Source of the DNA: Pseudomonas graminis
Lineage (GTDB): Bacteria; Pseudomonadota; Gammaproteobacteria; Pseudomonadales; Pseudomonadaceae
Assembly (NCBI RefSeq): GCF_900111735.1
Contig: NZ_FOHW01000003.1
Coordinates: 191,983 to 255,982 of the forward strand
DNA length: 64,000 bases
Direction of reading: 5' to 3'
Under the pieces are notes generated by a model. It was not told the DNA's origin. It saw only the letters and a program-made list of their open reading frames with translations, and made no database searches. This document shows, piece after piece, positions 1 to 10,252 of the stretch. The stretch's first letter is position 1. Each line of letters begins with the position of its first letter. The translations under genes and the position numbers were made by a program.

Positions 1-545
1 TGAAGCCAGGTGATCTGCTGCTCGACGGCGCTGTCCCACAACGGCGCGCTGGTGCTCAGGCCGCGATAGACCTCGCCGTGCAAACCGTCGCGCTGCAACA
101 GCCGGCGAAAGGCTTTCTCACGCTCCTGAGCCCAGCGATTGCTCTGGGCTTCCGGCAGGCTGAAACAGGCGAAGCGCGTCAGACCGGCCTCAATCAGGTG
201 CTCGTAGGCCAGCTTGATCAGAGCAAAGTTGTCGGTGGCGACGTAGGGAATGTGCTTCGGATAGGCCCGCTCGTCCTCGTAGGAACCGCCCACGGCCACC
301 ACCGGCAAAGTGCTTCCGGCCAGCGCTTCGCCGATCAGCGGATCGTCGAAGTCAGCAATGATGCCGTCGCCCTGCCAGCGCTCGATGCCTTTCAGCCGGC
401 AGAGAAAGTCCTCTTCCAGAAACAGGTCCCAGGAGGCACGGGTGCTGCTCAGGTAATTGCCGATGCCGGTGATGATGCCGCGGTCGTAGATCTTGCCGCC
501 GTTGAACAACAGGGCGATGCGGTGAGCGGGCGGGACGGTTTTCAT
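1..545 (-). CDS. xylR: Xylose operon regulator XylR, N-terminal part (cut by window edge)
   Basis: The reading frame runs leftward from an ATG at 543-545 (MKTVPPAHRIALLFNGG) and leaves the window without a stop, giving about 181 residues. These match the N-terminal half of XylR, the AraC-family activator of xylose genes whose first domain is a LacI-like periplasmic-binding fold that binds D-xylose. The segments KIYDRGIITGIGNYL, GIIADFDD and VAVGGSYED are typical of that domain. The C-terminal AraC helix-turn-helix lies outside the window. The gene is divergent from xylA, so the 188 bp between them should hold the control sites for both. Family identity rests on context and N-terminal similarity recognised by eye. 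Confidence 0.9.
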   Translation of the reverse strand, partial: MKTVPPAHRIALLFNGGKIYDRGIITGIGNYLSSTRASWDLFLEEDFLCRLKGIERWQGDGIIADFDDPLIGEALAGSTLPVVAVGGSYEDERAYPKHIPYVATDNFALIKLAYEHLIEAGLTRFACFSLPEAQSNRWAQEREKAFRRLLQRDGLHGEVYRGLSTSAPLWDSAVEQQITWL

Positions 546-613
546 TATTGTTCCCCGGGCCTGTGAAGCGAGTCGGCACAGACTAGGCCTGCGCCGGGGG
601 AATCTCAATACTC

Positions 614-640
614 AAAATCGAACACCGAGTTGGTGATTTT
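614..640. promoter_or_regulatory. Imperfect inverted repeat, candidate XylR operator
   Basis: Between the divergent xylR and xylA starts lies an imperfect dyad: AAAAT (614-618) with ATTTT (636-640) and, inside it, CACC (623-626) with GGTG (632-635). The left arm carries extra bases, so symmetry is not perfect. Position and symmetry suit a regulator site; the assignment to XylR is inference. Confidence 0.35.
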
Positions 641-733
641 CGCAATCGGGGCGGACGGGGCCATTGTTAGTATCGGGGCACAGGCACTCACACATCGCCG
701 GTTAACGCTGGCAAGAATAAGAAGGAAACCCCG

Positions 734-2050
734 ATGCCCTGCTTCCCCGATGTCGACACCATTCGCTACGAAGGCCCCGGCAGCGAGTCGCCCCTCGCCT
801 TCCGCCATTACGACGCCAACAAGATCATCCTCGGCAAGCCCATGCGCGAACACCTGCGCATGGCCGCCTGCTACTGGCACACCTTCGTCTGGCCCGGCGC
901 CGATATGTTCGGCGTCGGCACCTTCAAGCGTCCGTGGGTCAAGCCGGGGGAAGCCATGGAGCTGGCCCGTTTGAAAGCCGACGCTGCGTTCGAGTTCTTC
1001 TCCAAACTGGGCATCGACTACTACAGCTTCCACGACACCGACGTCGCCCCCGAAGGCGCCAGCTTGAAAGAGTACCGCCACAACTTCGCGCAGATGGTCG
1101 ACGAACTCGAACGCCATCAGGAACAGAGCGGCATTCAGCTGCTGTGGGGCACTGCCAACTGCTTCAGCAACCCGCGCTTTGCGGCCGGCGCTGCGAGTAA
1201 CCCGGACCCGGAAGTGTTCGCCTTCGCCGCCGCCCAGGTCTTCAGCGCGATGAACGCGACTCATCGGCTCAAGGGCTCGAACTACGTGCTGTGGGGCGGT
1301 CGTGAGGGTTATGAGACGCTGCTCAACACCGACCTCAAGCGTGAACGCGAACAACTGGGGCGCTTCATGGCCATGGTGGTCGAGCACAAACACAAGATCG
1401 GCTTTACCGGCGACTTGTTGATCGAGCCCAAACCCCAGGAGCCGACCAAGCACCAGTACGATTACGACACCGCCACGGTGTTCGGTTTTCTGCAACAGTT
1501 CGGGCTGGAGAAGGAGATCAAGGTCAATATCGAGGCCAACCACGCCACCCTCGCCGGCCACAGTTTTCACCATGAAATCGCCACGGCGGCGTCCCTCGGC
1601 ATCTTTGGGAGCATCGACGCCAACCGTGGCGATCCGCAGAACGGTTGGGACACAGACCAGTTCCCCAACAGCGTCGAAGAGCTGACGCTGGCCACTTACG
1701 AGATTCTCAAGGCCGGCGGTTTCAAGAACGGCGGCTACAATTTCGATTCCAAAGTGCGCCGGCAGAGCCTGGACGAAATCGACCTGTTCTACGGCCACGT
1801 CGCGGCCATGGACGTGCTTGCGCTGTCGCTGGAGAGGGCTGCTGCGATGATTCAGGACGACAAACTGCAGGCGTTCAAGGACCAGCGCTACGCCGGCTGG
1901 GACCAACCGTTCGGGCGCGCCGTGCTGTCGGGGGAATTCAGCCTGGATGCCCTGGCGCAGCACGCGATGGACAATGAACTCAACCCGCAAGCCGTCAGCG
2001 GCCGCCAGGAAATGCTCGAAGGCGTGGTCAACCGGTTTATTTATCCCTGA
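734..2050 (+). CDS. xylA: Xylose isomerase
   Basis: A 438-residue protein converting D-xylose to D-xylulose in the cytoplasm. The length and motifs are those of class II isomerases. The catalytic stretch [11 protein letters not shown] gives His100 and Asp103; the metal-ligand segments are [18 protein letters not shown] (Glu231), [17 protein letters not shown] and [19 protein letters not shown]. The ATG at 734 follows GAAGGAA at a normal distance. It is the first gene of the rightward xyl run and is divergent from xylR. No xylulokinase gene (xylB) is seen in the window, so the next step must be encoded elsewhere. Confidence 0.97.
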   Translation: MPCFPDVDTIRYEGPGSESPLAFRHYDANKIILGKPMREHLRMAACYWHTFVWPGADMFGVGTFKRPWVKPGEAMELARLKADAAFEFFSKLGIDYYSFHDTDVAPEGASLKEYRHNFAQMVDELERHQEQSGIQLLWGTANCFSNPRFAAGAASNPDPEVFAFAAAQVFSAMNATHRLKGSNYVLWGGREGYETLLNTDLKREREQLGRFMAMVVEHKHKIGFTGDLLIEPKPQEPTKHQYDYDTATVFGFLQQFGLEKEIKVNIEANHATLAGHSFHHEIATAASLGIFGSIDANRGDPQNGWDTDQFPNSVEELTLATYEILKAGGFKNGGYNFDSKVRRQSLDEIDLFYGHVAAMDVLALSLERAAAMIQDDKLQAFKDQRYAGWDQPFGRAVLSGEFSLDALAQHAMDNELNPQAVSGRQEMLEGVVNRFIYP

Positions 2051-2068
2051 CAGGTGATGATCGCAAAG

Positions 2069-2205
2069 CTTCCCGGCTAAAGCCGGTCCCACTAAGGGCA
2101 TGCGATGCTTTTCGTAGGACCGGCTTTAGCCGGGAAGAGGCCAATGCGTGCAACATCCATCTTGCGGTGTGACGCCAACAGCTTCCCGGCTAAAGCCGGT
2201 CCTAC
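2069..2205. repeat. Cluster of three REP palindromes between xylA and xylF
   Basis: Three copies of the same short unit with core CCCGGCTAAAGCCGG: direct at 2069-2092, inverted at 2114-2137 and direct again at 2182-2205. The first two form a REP doublet. The same unit recurs near 41.0, 49.0, 51.8 and 52.8 kb. Pseudomonas REP units of this kind are dispersed by a REP-associated transposase in trans; none is encoded here. Confidence 0.85.
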
Positions 2206-2330
2206 TGAGGGAATTGCGTTGGTTACATTCTCACGACAATTCCCTGCTCGCGGTGCGCGGCCAGTCTCTACAGTTCCACCGGTACATGCTCGAAAAGTGT
2301 CTCTAAACAAAAATAACAGGACGCAACCCC

Positions 2331-3332
2331 ATGAAGAGTTTCAAGACTACCCTGCTCGCCAGTGCCCTGGCCCTGCTCAGCCTGCCCGTCATGGCCGATT
2401 CGGCCCATCCGAAAATCGGCTTCTCCATCGACGATCTGCGCCTTGAACGCTGGTCCCGGGACCGCGATTACTTCGTTGCGGCCGCAGAAAAAATGGACGC
2501 CAAGGTGTACGTGCAGTCCGCTGACGCCAACGAGCAGAAGCAGATCTCCCAGATCGAAAACCTCATCTCCCGCGGCGTCGACGTCATCGTCATCGTGCCG
2601 TTCAACGCCACCGTGTTGACCAACGCCGTCGCCGAAGCCAAAAAAGCCGGCATCAAAGTGGTGTCCTACGACCGGCTGATCCTCAACGCCGACATCGACG
2701 CCTACATCTCCTTCGATAACGAAAAAGTCGGCGAAATGCAGGCGGCCGGCGTGCTCAAGGCGGCCCCGAAAGGCAATTACTTCCTGCTCGGTGGTGCGCC
2801 CACCGACAACAACGCCAAGGTGCTGCGCGAAGGCCAGATGAAAGTGCTGCAGCCGGCCATCGACAAGGGCGACATCAAGATCGTCGGCCAGCAATGGGTC
2901 AAGGAATGGAACCCGACCGAAGCCCTGAGCATCGTCGAAAACGCCCTGACCAAAAACAGCAACAAGATCGACGGCATCGTCGCCTCCAACGACGCCACCG
3001 CCGGCGGTGCGATTCAGGCCCTCGCCGCGCAGAAACTGGCCGGTAAAGTGCCGATCTCCGGGCAAGACGCCGACCTGGCCGCGGTCAAGCGCGTGATCGA
3101 CGGCACCCAGACCATGACCGTCTACAAGCCGCTGAAACTGATCGCCTCGGAAGCGGCAAAACTGTCGGTGCAACTGGCGCGCAACGAGAAGCCTACGTAC
3201 AGCTCGCAGTACGACAACGGCACGAAGAAGGTCGACACCATCCTGCTGACCCCGACGCCGCTGACCAAGGACAACATCGATCTGCTGGAGAAAGACGGGT
3301 TCTACACCAAGGATCAGATCGCGGGTAAGTGA
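2331..3332 (+). CDS. xylF: D-xylose ABC transporter substrate-binding protein
   Basis: A 333-residue periplasmic binding protein. A Sec signal peptide (ALALLSLPVMA, about residues 12-22) leads into HPKIGFSIDDLRLERW, the beginning typical of XylF. Further typical segments are VVSYDRLILNADIDAYISFDN and SGQDADLAAVKRVIDG. It captures xylose and delivers it to the XylGH membrane complex. The ATG at 2331 is preceded by AGGA. It is separated from xylA by about 280 bp with REP units, so it may have its own promoter or depend on readthrough. Confidence 0.96.
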   Translation: MKSFKTTLLASALALLSLPVMADSAHPKIGFSIDDLRLERWSRDRDYFVAAAEKMDAKVYVQSADANEQKQISQIENLISRGVDVIVIVPFNATVLTNAVAEAKKAGIKVVSYDRLILNADIDAYISFDNEKVGEMQAAGVLKAAPKGNYFLLGGAPTDNNAKVLREGQMKVLQPAIDKGDIKIVGQQWVKEWNPTEALSIVENALTKNSNKIDGIVASNDATAGGAIQALAAQKLAGKVPISGQDADLAAVKRVIDGTQTMTVYKPLKLIASEAAKLSVQLARNEKPTYSSQYDNGTKKVDTILLTPTPLTKDNIDLLEKDGFYTKDQIAGK

Positions 3333-3381
3333 TCGCCCTTTGCAGGCTGCCATAGCTGCAGTGTGAGCCCTGCACCGACAC

Positions 3382-3517
3382 CTGTAGGAGCGTGGTTTGT
3401 CCCGCGAGCGGCGGGAACCCGTCGTAAAACCTGACACTGTGGTTTGTCTGACACAACGCGTCTGCTGAATTTACGACGGCTTCGCAGCCGGTCGCGGGAC
3501 ACGCCGCGTTCCTGCAC
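3382..3517. repeat. Inverted REP-like pair between xylF and xylG
   Basis: Two diverged repeats face each other: TGTAGGAGCGTGGTTTGTCC starting near 3382 and its approximate inverse ending in CGCGTTCCTGCA near 3517. The first arm is followed by its own small hairpin (CCCGC GAGC GGCGG). The pair could fold into a long stem-loop in the transcript that separates the binding protein from the ATPase and permease. Confidence 0.7.
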
Positions 3518-3549
3518 GAGAACTCCGGCCTGTCCTGGAATACCGCGCC

Positions 3550-5138
<1,589 letters not shown>

Positions 5139-5142
<4 letters not shown>

Positions 5143-6275
5143 ATCAGCTCAAGCAACTGTTTACTCGCTACAAAATGCTCGCCCTGGTGATCGCCATCGC
5201 GGTCATCTGGCTGTTCTTCAGCTGGGAAACCGACGGGGGCTTTCTGACGCCGCGCAACCTGTCCAACCTGCTGCGGCAGATGTCGATTACCGGCATTCTG
5301 GCCTGCGGCATGGTGCTGGTGATCATCAGCGGCGAGATCGATCTGTCAGTGGGCTCGTTGCTCGGACTGCTCGGCGGCGTGGCGGCGATTCTCGACGTGG
5401 TGTACCACCTGCCGCTGCCGCTGAACCTGTGCATCGTCGCCGGCTGCGGGCTGTTGATCGGCCTCGCCAACGGCTGCATGACCGCGTACCTGCGCATCCC
5501 TTCATTCATCGTCGGCCTCGGCGGCATGCTCGCGTTTCGCGGGATTCTGCTGGGGATCACCGGCGGCACCACCATCGCGCCGGTGTCCCCGGAACTGGTC
5601 TACATAGGCCAGGGTTATCTGCCGCCGCTGGTGGGGATCGTGCTTGGTGTGCTGCTCTTCGCGCTGACGCTGTTCCTGACCTGGCGTCAGCGCAGCAATC
5701 GCGCGCTGCACGGGCTGGCCGCCCATTCGCTGGTTCGGGATGTGGTGCGGGTCGTGGCCATCGGTGCCGTCCTGGCCGGCTTCGTCTACACGCTGAACAG
5801 CTACGACGGGATTCCGGTGCCGGTCCTGCTGCTGTTGGTCCTGCTTGGCGTCTTCAGCTACATCACCAGCCAGACCGTGTTCGGCCGCCGCATCTACTCG
5901 GTGGGCAGCAACATGGAAGCCACGCGCCTGTCCGGCATTAACGTGCAGGCGGTGAAATTGTGGATCTTCGGCATCATGGGCGTGATGTGCGCCCTCGCCG
6001 GCCTGGTCAACACCGCCCGCCTGGCGGCCGGTTCACCGTCGGCGGGCAACATGGGCGAACTCGACGCCATCGCCGCCTGCTTCATCGGCGGCACCTCCAT
6101 GCGCGGCGGCTCGGGCACCGTCTATGGCGCCCTACTCGGCGCCCTGGTCATCACCAGCCTCGACAACGGCATGTCCATGCTCGACGTCGACAGCTACTGG
6201 CAGATGATCGTCAAGGGCAGCATTTTGGTGCTGGCGGTGTGGGTTGATGTAAGTACGCGGGCTGGGCGGCGGTGA
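5139..6275 (+). CDS. xylH: D-xylose ABC transporter permease
   Basis: A 378-residue inner-membrane protein with about ten hydrophobic segments. It carries the family hallmarks [14 protein letters not shown] (about residues 65-78) and [20 protein letters not shown] near the C-terminus. The insert [20 protein letters not shown] in the middle is characteristic of the longer XylH relative to RbsC. Its ATG overlaps the xylG stop (ATGA). It forms the xylose channel and is the last gene of the xyl run. Confidence 0.95.
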
Positions 6276-6616
6276 CGATGGATCAGGTCGAGCCGCTGCC
6301 TTTTCAGTGCCTGAAATACCGCCTTCGCGAGCAAGGTGGAGCGCCACCAGAGTCGCTTCCACAAGTCCTGTATGCGACACGGGGCTTGGGTTGTACACGG
6401 ACTCCCTATACGAGGTTTGGAAACGGCTCAATACCTGCGTCTGATACGAAACCTGTAGGAGTGAGCTTGCTCGCGAAAAGGCCGGTACAGCCGCCGCAAT
6501 TCCTGAGTCAGGAATACCGCATTCGCTAGCATCTCCCTCCAACATGTTGGCTATCTCCTGCCCCGACGCGCAGTGACGGCGTAACATACGGCCAACTACC
6601 CAATCACGAGGTTGCT
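6276..6616. other. Intergenic region with a single REP half
   Basis: The 341 bp between xylH and the next small gene hold one REP-like half starting near 6453 (CTGTAGGAGTGAGCTTGCTC). No open frame with gene-like codon use and no T-tracted terminator is evident. Confidence 0.5.
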
Positions 6617-6802
6617 ATGACCGAACCATCGCCGAACCATCCGGAAGATCTGCCCAAGGCCCTCGCTGATCTCGCCATGGCCCAGGAACACGACAGGGCA
6701 TTGACTGCCCAGATCGAGCAGGCGGTTAGCGAGGCCGACCAAGGCAAGTTCGCGAGTGATCAGTACGTCGCAGAAATGCGCGCACGGCGCTGGACGCGAT
6801 AG
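6617..6802 (+). CDS. Small protein resembling ParD-type antitoxin tails
   Basis: A 61-residue acidic protein preceded by GAGG, ending in AEMRARRWTR. The pattern of a helical middle (TAQIEQAVSEADQGK) followed by FASDQYVAEMRAR resembles the C-terminal half of ParD/CopG-type antitoxins, where a segment like GRFVSDEEV precedes the toxin-binding tail. There is no ribbon-helix-helix N-terminus and no ParE or RelE toxin next to it, as dusA follows on the opposite strand. It could be an orphan or simply an uncharacterised conserved small protein. Confidence 0.6.
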   Translation: MTEPSPNHPEDLPKALADLAMAQEHDRALTAQIEQAVSEADQGKFASDQYVAEMRARRWTR

Positions 6803-6807
6803 TCCGT

Positions 6808-7818
6808 TCACCGCCCCTCCAGCAACTCCCCCGCCCGATCCAGCAACCCCAGCGGGTCGTCCGTCTTGTGAATGTCCACCGAGAGCATCTGCCGGAACTT
6901 GCGCGCGCCGGGGAAGCCGGTGCCCAGGCCCAGCACATGGCGGGTGATGTGGTGCATTGAGCCGCCTTCGCGAAGGTGCGCTTCCACATAGGGGCGCATC
7001 AGCCTGAGGGCTTCGGCGCGGGTGATCTGCGGGGCGTCGCTGCCGAACAGTTCGCGGTCAACGCCTGCCAGCAGGTACGGATTGTGGTACGCCTCGCGGC
7101 CGAGCATCACGCCGTCGAAAGTGTTCAGGTGCTCCTGGCACTGCTCCAGGGTCTTGATGCCGCCGTTGAGGATGATCTCCAGCTCGGGTAAATCCTGTTT
7201 CAGTTGCGCAGCGATGTCATAGCGCAGCGGCGGGATGTCACGGTTTTCCTTGGGCGACAGGCCTTCAAGAATGGCGATGCGGGCATGCACGGTGAAGCTG
7301 GTGCAGCCGGCGTCGCGCACGGTGCCGACGAACTCACAAAGCTGCTCGTAACTGTCGCGACCGTTGATGCCGATGCGGTGCTTGACCGTCACCGGAATCG
7401 TCACGGCGTCGCGCATGGCCTTGACGCAATCGGCCACCAACTGCGGATGCCCCATCAACACCGCGCCGATCATGTTGTTCTGCACGCGATCGCTCGGGCA
7501 ACCGACGTTGAGGTTGACCTCATCGTAACCCGCTGCCTGAGCGAGACGCGCACTGGCGGCAAGGTCGGCCGGGTTGCTGCCGCCCAACTGCAACGCCAGC
7601 GGATGCTCCGTTTCGTCGTGGCGCAAGAAGCGCTCTGTGTCGCCGTGCAGCAATGCGCCGGTGGTGACCATCTCGGTGTAGAGCAACGCATTCTTCGACA
7701 GCAGACGCAGGAAGAAACGGCAGTGACGATCCGTCCAGTCCATCATGGGGGCCACGGAAAAACGCCGTGAGGGCTCGGACGGCAGGCGGTCGGTACGGGG
7801 TTCTGTGATAGGCAGCAT
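6808..7818 (-). CDS. dusA: tRNA-dihydrouridine(20/20a) synthase
   Basis: A 336-residue FMN enzyme that reduces uridine 20/20a in the tRNA D-loop using NADPH. The FMN-binding start is SVAPMMDWTDRHCRFFLRLL, and the catalytic cysteine lies in NLNVGCPSDRVQNNMIGA. TVKHRIGING and LILNGGIKT complete the TIM-barrel signature. The frame is open upstream to 7932, but starting at the ATG at 7816-7818 (MLPITEP) gives the usual length and drops 38 unsupported residues. It is convergent with the small gene on its left. Confidence 0.96.
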   Translation of the reverse strand: MLPITEPRTDRLPSEPSRRFSVAPMMDWTDRHCRFFLRLLSKNALLYTEMVTTGALLHGDTERFLRHDETEHPLALQLGGSNPADLAASARLAQAAGYDEVNLNVGCPSDRVQNNMIGAVLMGHPQLVADCVKAMRDAVTIPVTVKHRIGINGRDSYEQLCEFVGTVRDAGCTSFTVHARIAILEGLSPKENRDIPPLRYDIAAQLKQDLPELEIILNGGIKTLEQCQEHLNTFDGVMLGREAYHNPYLLAGVDRELFGSDAPQITRAEALRLMRPYVEAHLREGGSMHHITRHVLGLGTGFPGARKFRQMLSVDIHKTDDPLGLLDRAGELLEGR

Positions 7819-8269
7819 GGGAGCAATAAGCAGATCGGGCAAAGAGGACGCGCATTCTAACAGCTCGCACGCCCGACTGAAGCTGCTCCTGCCGAAAACG
7901 CGCCCCCTCTGCAGGCCGGCCGCATACGGCAATTAATTAAGCAGCCACCCGAAACTTATTACAACTTAACCGATACGACACAGTCATAAACTTCACGACC
8001 TTCCTAAGCATTAGCACGCTAACAACCCGCTTTCAAACGCGCCTCTTAACACATCAATAGTCGCCACTTTAATTAAGTCACTTCCCGGAAGATAATTTGA
8101 CGCCATAAATCCGCACCGCTGCCGCCCCACTGCTTTACAAACAAACTTATCTAAATAAAAACAGAAGTTGACGCCAACAAAATAAATGAACTTTATTTTA
8201 ATCAAACACTGGCAAACTATTTTTAATGAGATATAACAAGTAACAACCTGTACCCAAGATCGTACAAAC
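7819..8269. promoter_or_regulatory. AT-rich leader upstream of the curli operon
   Basis: The 451 bp between the divergent dusA and csgE starts become strikingly AT-rich from about 7930 to 8265, unlike the rest of the window (for example ATAAATGAACTTTATTTTAA near 8183). Long AT-rich leaders in front of surface-fibre genes are typical targets of H-NS/MvaT-type silencers. No clear sigma-54 or CsgD-type site could be assigned by eye. Confidence 0.5.
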
Positions 8270-8713
8270 ATGACAACTCTTAAAGTTATCGGCCTATGGC
8301 TGCTGCCCCTGTGCGCCGTAACCACGGCGCTTGCTCAGCCCAGCGTGAATACTTCCGCGACGGTTGAACAGCACCGCACGCTTAACCACCGTGACGTCGG
8401 AGGCATTGTGATCGGCCAGACCATGACCCTGGCAGGCCGGACGTTTTATGACAGTTTCGCCAATACCTGGCGTGAGAAAGATGAAGCGGAAACGTTCACC
8501 GTCACCATTACTGAACGACCCACTGCGCGCTTAGGCAGTCAGGTATTCGTGGATTACGGCAACCGCCGCTTGTTTCAAATGTTCCTGCCGCCCAACCGCA
8601 CGCTTATTCCGGCCATTGCAGCCGACGCGGCCGGTCAGGTGTATCAGGCCATTCTTGATTATCAATTGGCACAATTCTTTGGCGACCCGGACATGGGACG
8701 AGACGAGCTATGA
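8270..8713 (+). CDS. csgE: Curli secretion specificity factor CsgE
   Basis: A 147-residue periplasmic protein with a signal peptide (LWLLPLCAVTTALA, about residues 9-22). Typical CsgE segments are RDVGGIVIGQTMTLAGRTFY, then TVTITERPTARLGSQVFVDY and the final YQAILDYQLAQFFGDPDMGRDEL. In enterobacteria CsgE caps the CsgG pore and gates curlin export. The gene opens the csg run and its stop overlaps the csgF start by four bases. The order here, csgE-csgF-curlin-csgG-curlin-csgH on one strand, differs from the two divergent enterobacterial operons. Confidence 0.92.
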   Translation: MTTLKVIGLWLLPLCAVTTALAQPSVNTSATVEQHRTLNHRDVGGIVIGQTMTLAGRTFYDSFANTWREKDEAETFTVTITERPTARLGSQVFVDYGNRRLFQMFLPPNRTLIPAIAADAAGQVYQAILDYQLAQFFGDPDMGRDEL

Positions 8714-9156
8714 AAGCACTCACTATTAATCGCAGTTTGGGGGTTGTCGCCAGCCTCGCCTTGATGGCCGGCCTCTGTTCAGGCGTCCTGGCCAGCGAGT
8801 TGGCGTATGTGCCGAACAACCCGTCGTTTGGCGGCAATCCGCTGAACGGACCGGTGCTGCTCAATCAGGCCCAGGCGCAAAACCATTACGTCGAAAAGTC
8901 TTCATCGTCCGGCGCCTACGCCGGGCAGACCGCGCTGACCCAGTTCAACAGCATGTTGCAGAGCGCCATCCTCAGCCGCGTGTCGTCCGCAGTGACGTCC
9001 AGCATCGTTGGCACCAACGGCCAACTGGTGCCGGGCACCGTCGAAACCACCGACTTCCGCATCGCGATCACCAACCTGCAAGGCGGCCTGCTGCAGATCG
9101 TCACGACCGACAAGAACACCGGCCAGACCACCCAGTTTCAAGTGAATCAACCGTAA
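8710..9156 (+). CDS. csgF: Curli assembly factor CsgF
   Basis: A 148-residue exported protein with a signal peptide ending near VLASELAY. The mature N-terminus contains YVPNNPSFGGNPLNGPVLLN, then QAQAQNHY. In CsgF this conserved segment inserts into the CsgG barrel and forms the second constriction of the secretion pore. The C-terminal half (GTVETTDFRIAITNLQGG and beyond) is the surface-exposed part that couples nucleation to secretion. Translation is probably coupled to csgE through the ATGA overlap. Confidence 0.92.
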   Translation: MKALTINRSLGVVASLALMAGLCSGVLASELAYVPNNPSFGGNPLNGPVLLNQAQAQNHYVEKSSSSGAYAGQTALTQFNSMLQSAILSRVSSAVTSSIVGTNGQLVPGTVETTDFRIAITNLQGGLLQIVTTDKNTGQTTQFQVNQP

Positions 9157-9216
9157 GACCCGTCGCATCCGCTACCCCGCAACACCCCACTACAACACTG
9201 AATAAGGAAGATCATC

Positions 9217-10200
9217 ATGCAAGCACGCAAATCCTTACTGTCTCTGGCCATCCTGTTTGCGGTATCCGGTGCGGCCATGGCCGACTCGAGCACCGTCAAC
9301 ACCACCCAGGCAGGTTCTGACAACGGACTGAACGTCGAGCAGCGCGGCGCCACTCAGTCCAATGTCACCGTCAATCAGAACGGCGGCCGCAACGGCGCAG
9401 GCGCTATTAACCAGACTGCCACTTACAGCAGCCTGACGATCAATCAGACCGGCTACTACAACATCTCCAGCGCCAAACAGGCGGGGAACAACAATACCGG
9501 CTCGATCACTCAAAACGGTGGTGGCCCTCAGCCGCAGATCGCGAGACTGGATCAATCCGGGGGCTACAGCAAAGCGACCATTGATCAACAGGGCAACTAC
9601 AGCACCAGCGCCTACGTCACCCAAGGCGGCGGCAATAACAACACCGCCAGCACCTCGCAATCCGGCAACAGCACGCGCGTCAGCGGGTCCATCACCCAGG
9701 ACGGCAGCTATAACCTGGCGAGCGTCTCCCAGCAGGGCAACAACAACACCGTGACAGCTAAAGTCACCCAGGCGGGCAACAGCAATACCGGGACTGTTTC
9801 GCAACAGAATAACTACCCGCTGGTGTCCGCTACCCTGCAGCAGAACGGCAACAATAACCTGGGCTCGATTCAGCAGACGGGCACTTCCTTCACCACAGCA
9901 AGCGCTCAGCAGCGCGGCGACTTCAACACCCTCTCGATTTCCCAGACCGGCATATCGAAGAAGGCAGACGTGCAGCAGTTCGGCAACAACAACTACGCGT
10001 CCAGCACCCAGACCGGCCTCAACAACGAAGATACCCTGCTGCAAACCGGCAACAACAACCGAGCGATCTTGAGCCAGAGCGGCGCCGGGACGTATCAGTC
10101 CGTCAACCTGATCGGCGTGACTCAATCCGGCAACAACATGGTCGCCAACGTCAGCCAGACCGGCGGCAGCGGCAACGTGGCAACGATCTACCAACACTAA
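9217..10200 (+). CDS. csgA: Curlin-repeat amyloid subunit, probable major subunit
   Basis: A 327-residue secreted protein with a signal peptide (SLAILFAVSGAAMA), followed by about two dozen half-repeats of roughly eleven residues rich in Gln, Asn and Gly, for example VTQAGNSNTGTVSQQ and LQQNGNNNLGSIQQT. This is the curlin beta-helix pattern; at over 300 residues it is about twice the size of enterobacterial CsgA. Calling it the major subunit rests on its length and on lying ahead of a terminator. The ATG at 9217 follows AAGGAAG. CsgA versus CsgB cannot be decided firmly by eye. Confidence 0.88.
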   Translation: MQARKSLLSLAILFAVSGAAMADSSTVNTTQAGSDNGLNVEQRGATQSNVTVNQNGGRNGAGAINQTATYSSLTINQTGYYNISSAKQAGNNNTGSITQNGGGPQPQIARLDQSGGYSKATIDQQGNYSTSAYVTQGGGNNNTASTSQSGNSTRVSGSITQDGSYNLASVSQQGNNNTVTAKVTQAGNSNTGTVSQQNNYPLVSATLQQNGNNNLGSIQQTGTSFTTASAQQRGDFNTLSISQTGISKKADVQQFGNNNYASSTQTGLNNEDTLLQTGNNNRAILSQSGAGTYQSVNLIGVTQSGNNMVANVSQTGGSGNVATIYQH

Positions 10201-10209
10201 GATGATGTA

Positions 10210-10235
10210 CCCCGCCAGGGTCTGGCGGGGTTTTC
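10210..10235 (+). terminator. Hairpin terminator between the curlin gene and csgG
   Basis: A perfect 9-bp stem, CCCCGCCAG (10210-10218) with CTGGCGGGG (10222-10230) and a GGT loop, is followed by TTTTC. It begins nine bases after the curlin stop and lies inside a same-strand run, so it probably acts as a partial terminator or as a 3' stabiliser that makes the subunit mRNA more abundant than the secretion genes. Confidence 0.75.
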
Positions 10236-10252
10236 TTGCGGGAAGAAAAAGA

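Noticed and set aside
605..2101. Long minus-strand open frame of 498 codons over xylA
   Set aside because: It is the antisense of xylA, which has full family motifs; the frame is open because of third-codon GC bias.
7930..8265. AT-rich leader of csgE as a sign of recent gene transfer of the whole curli locus
   Set aside because: The csg genes themselves have the same GC-rich codon use as neighbours, so low GC is limited to the leader.
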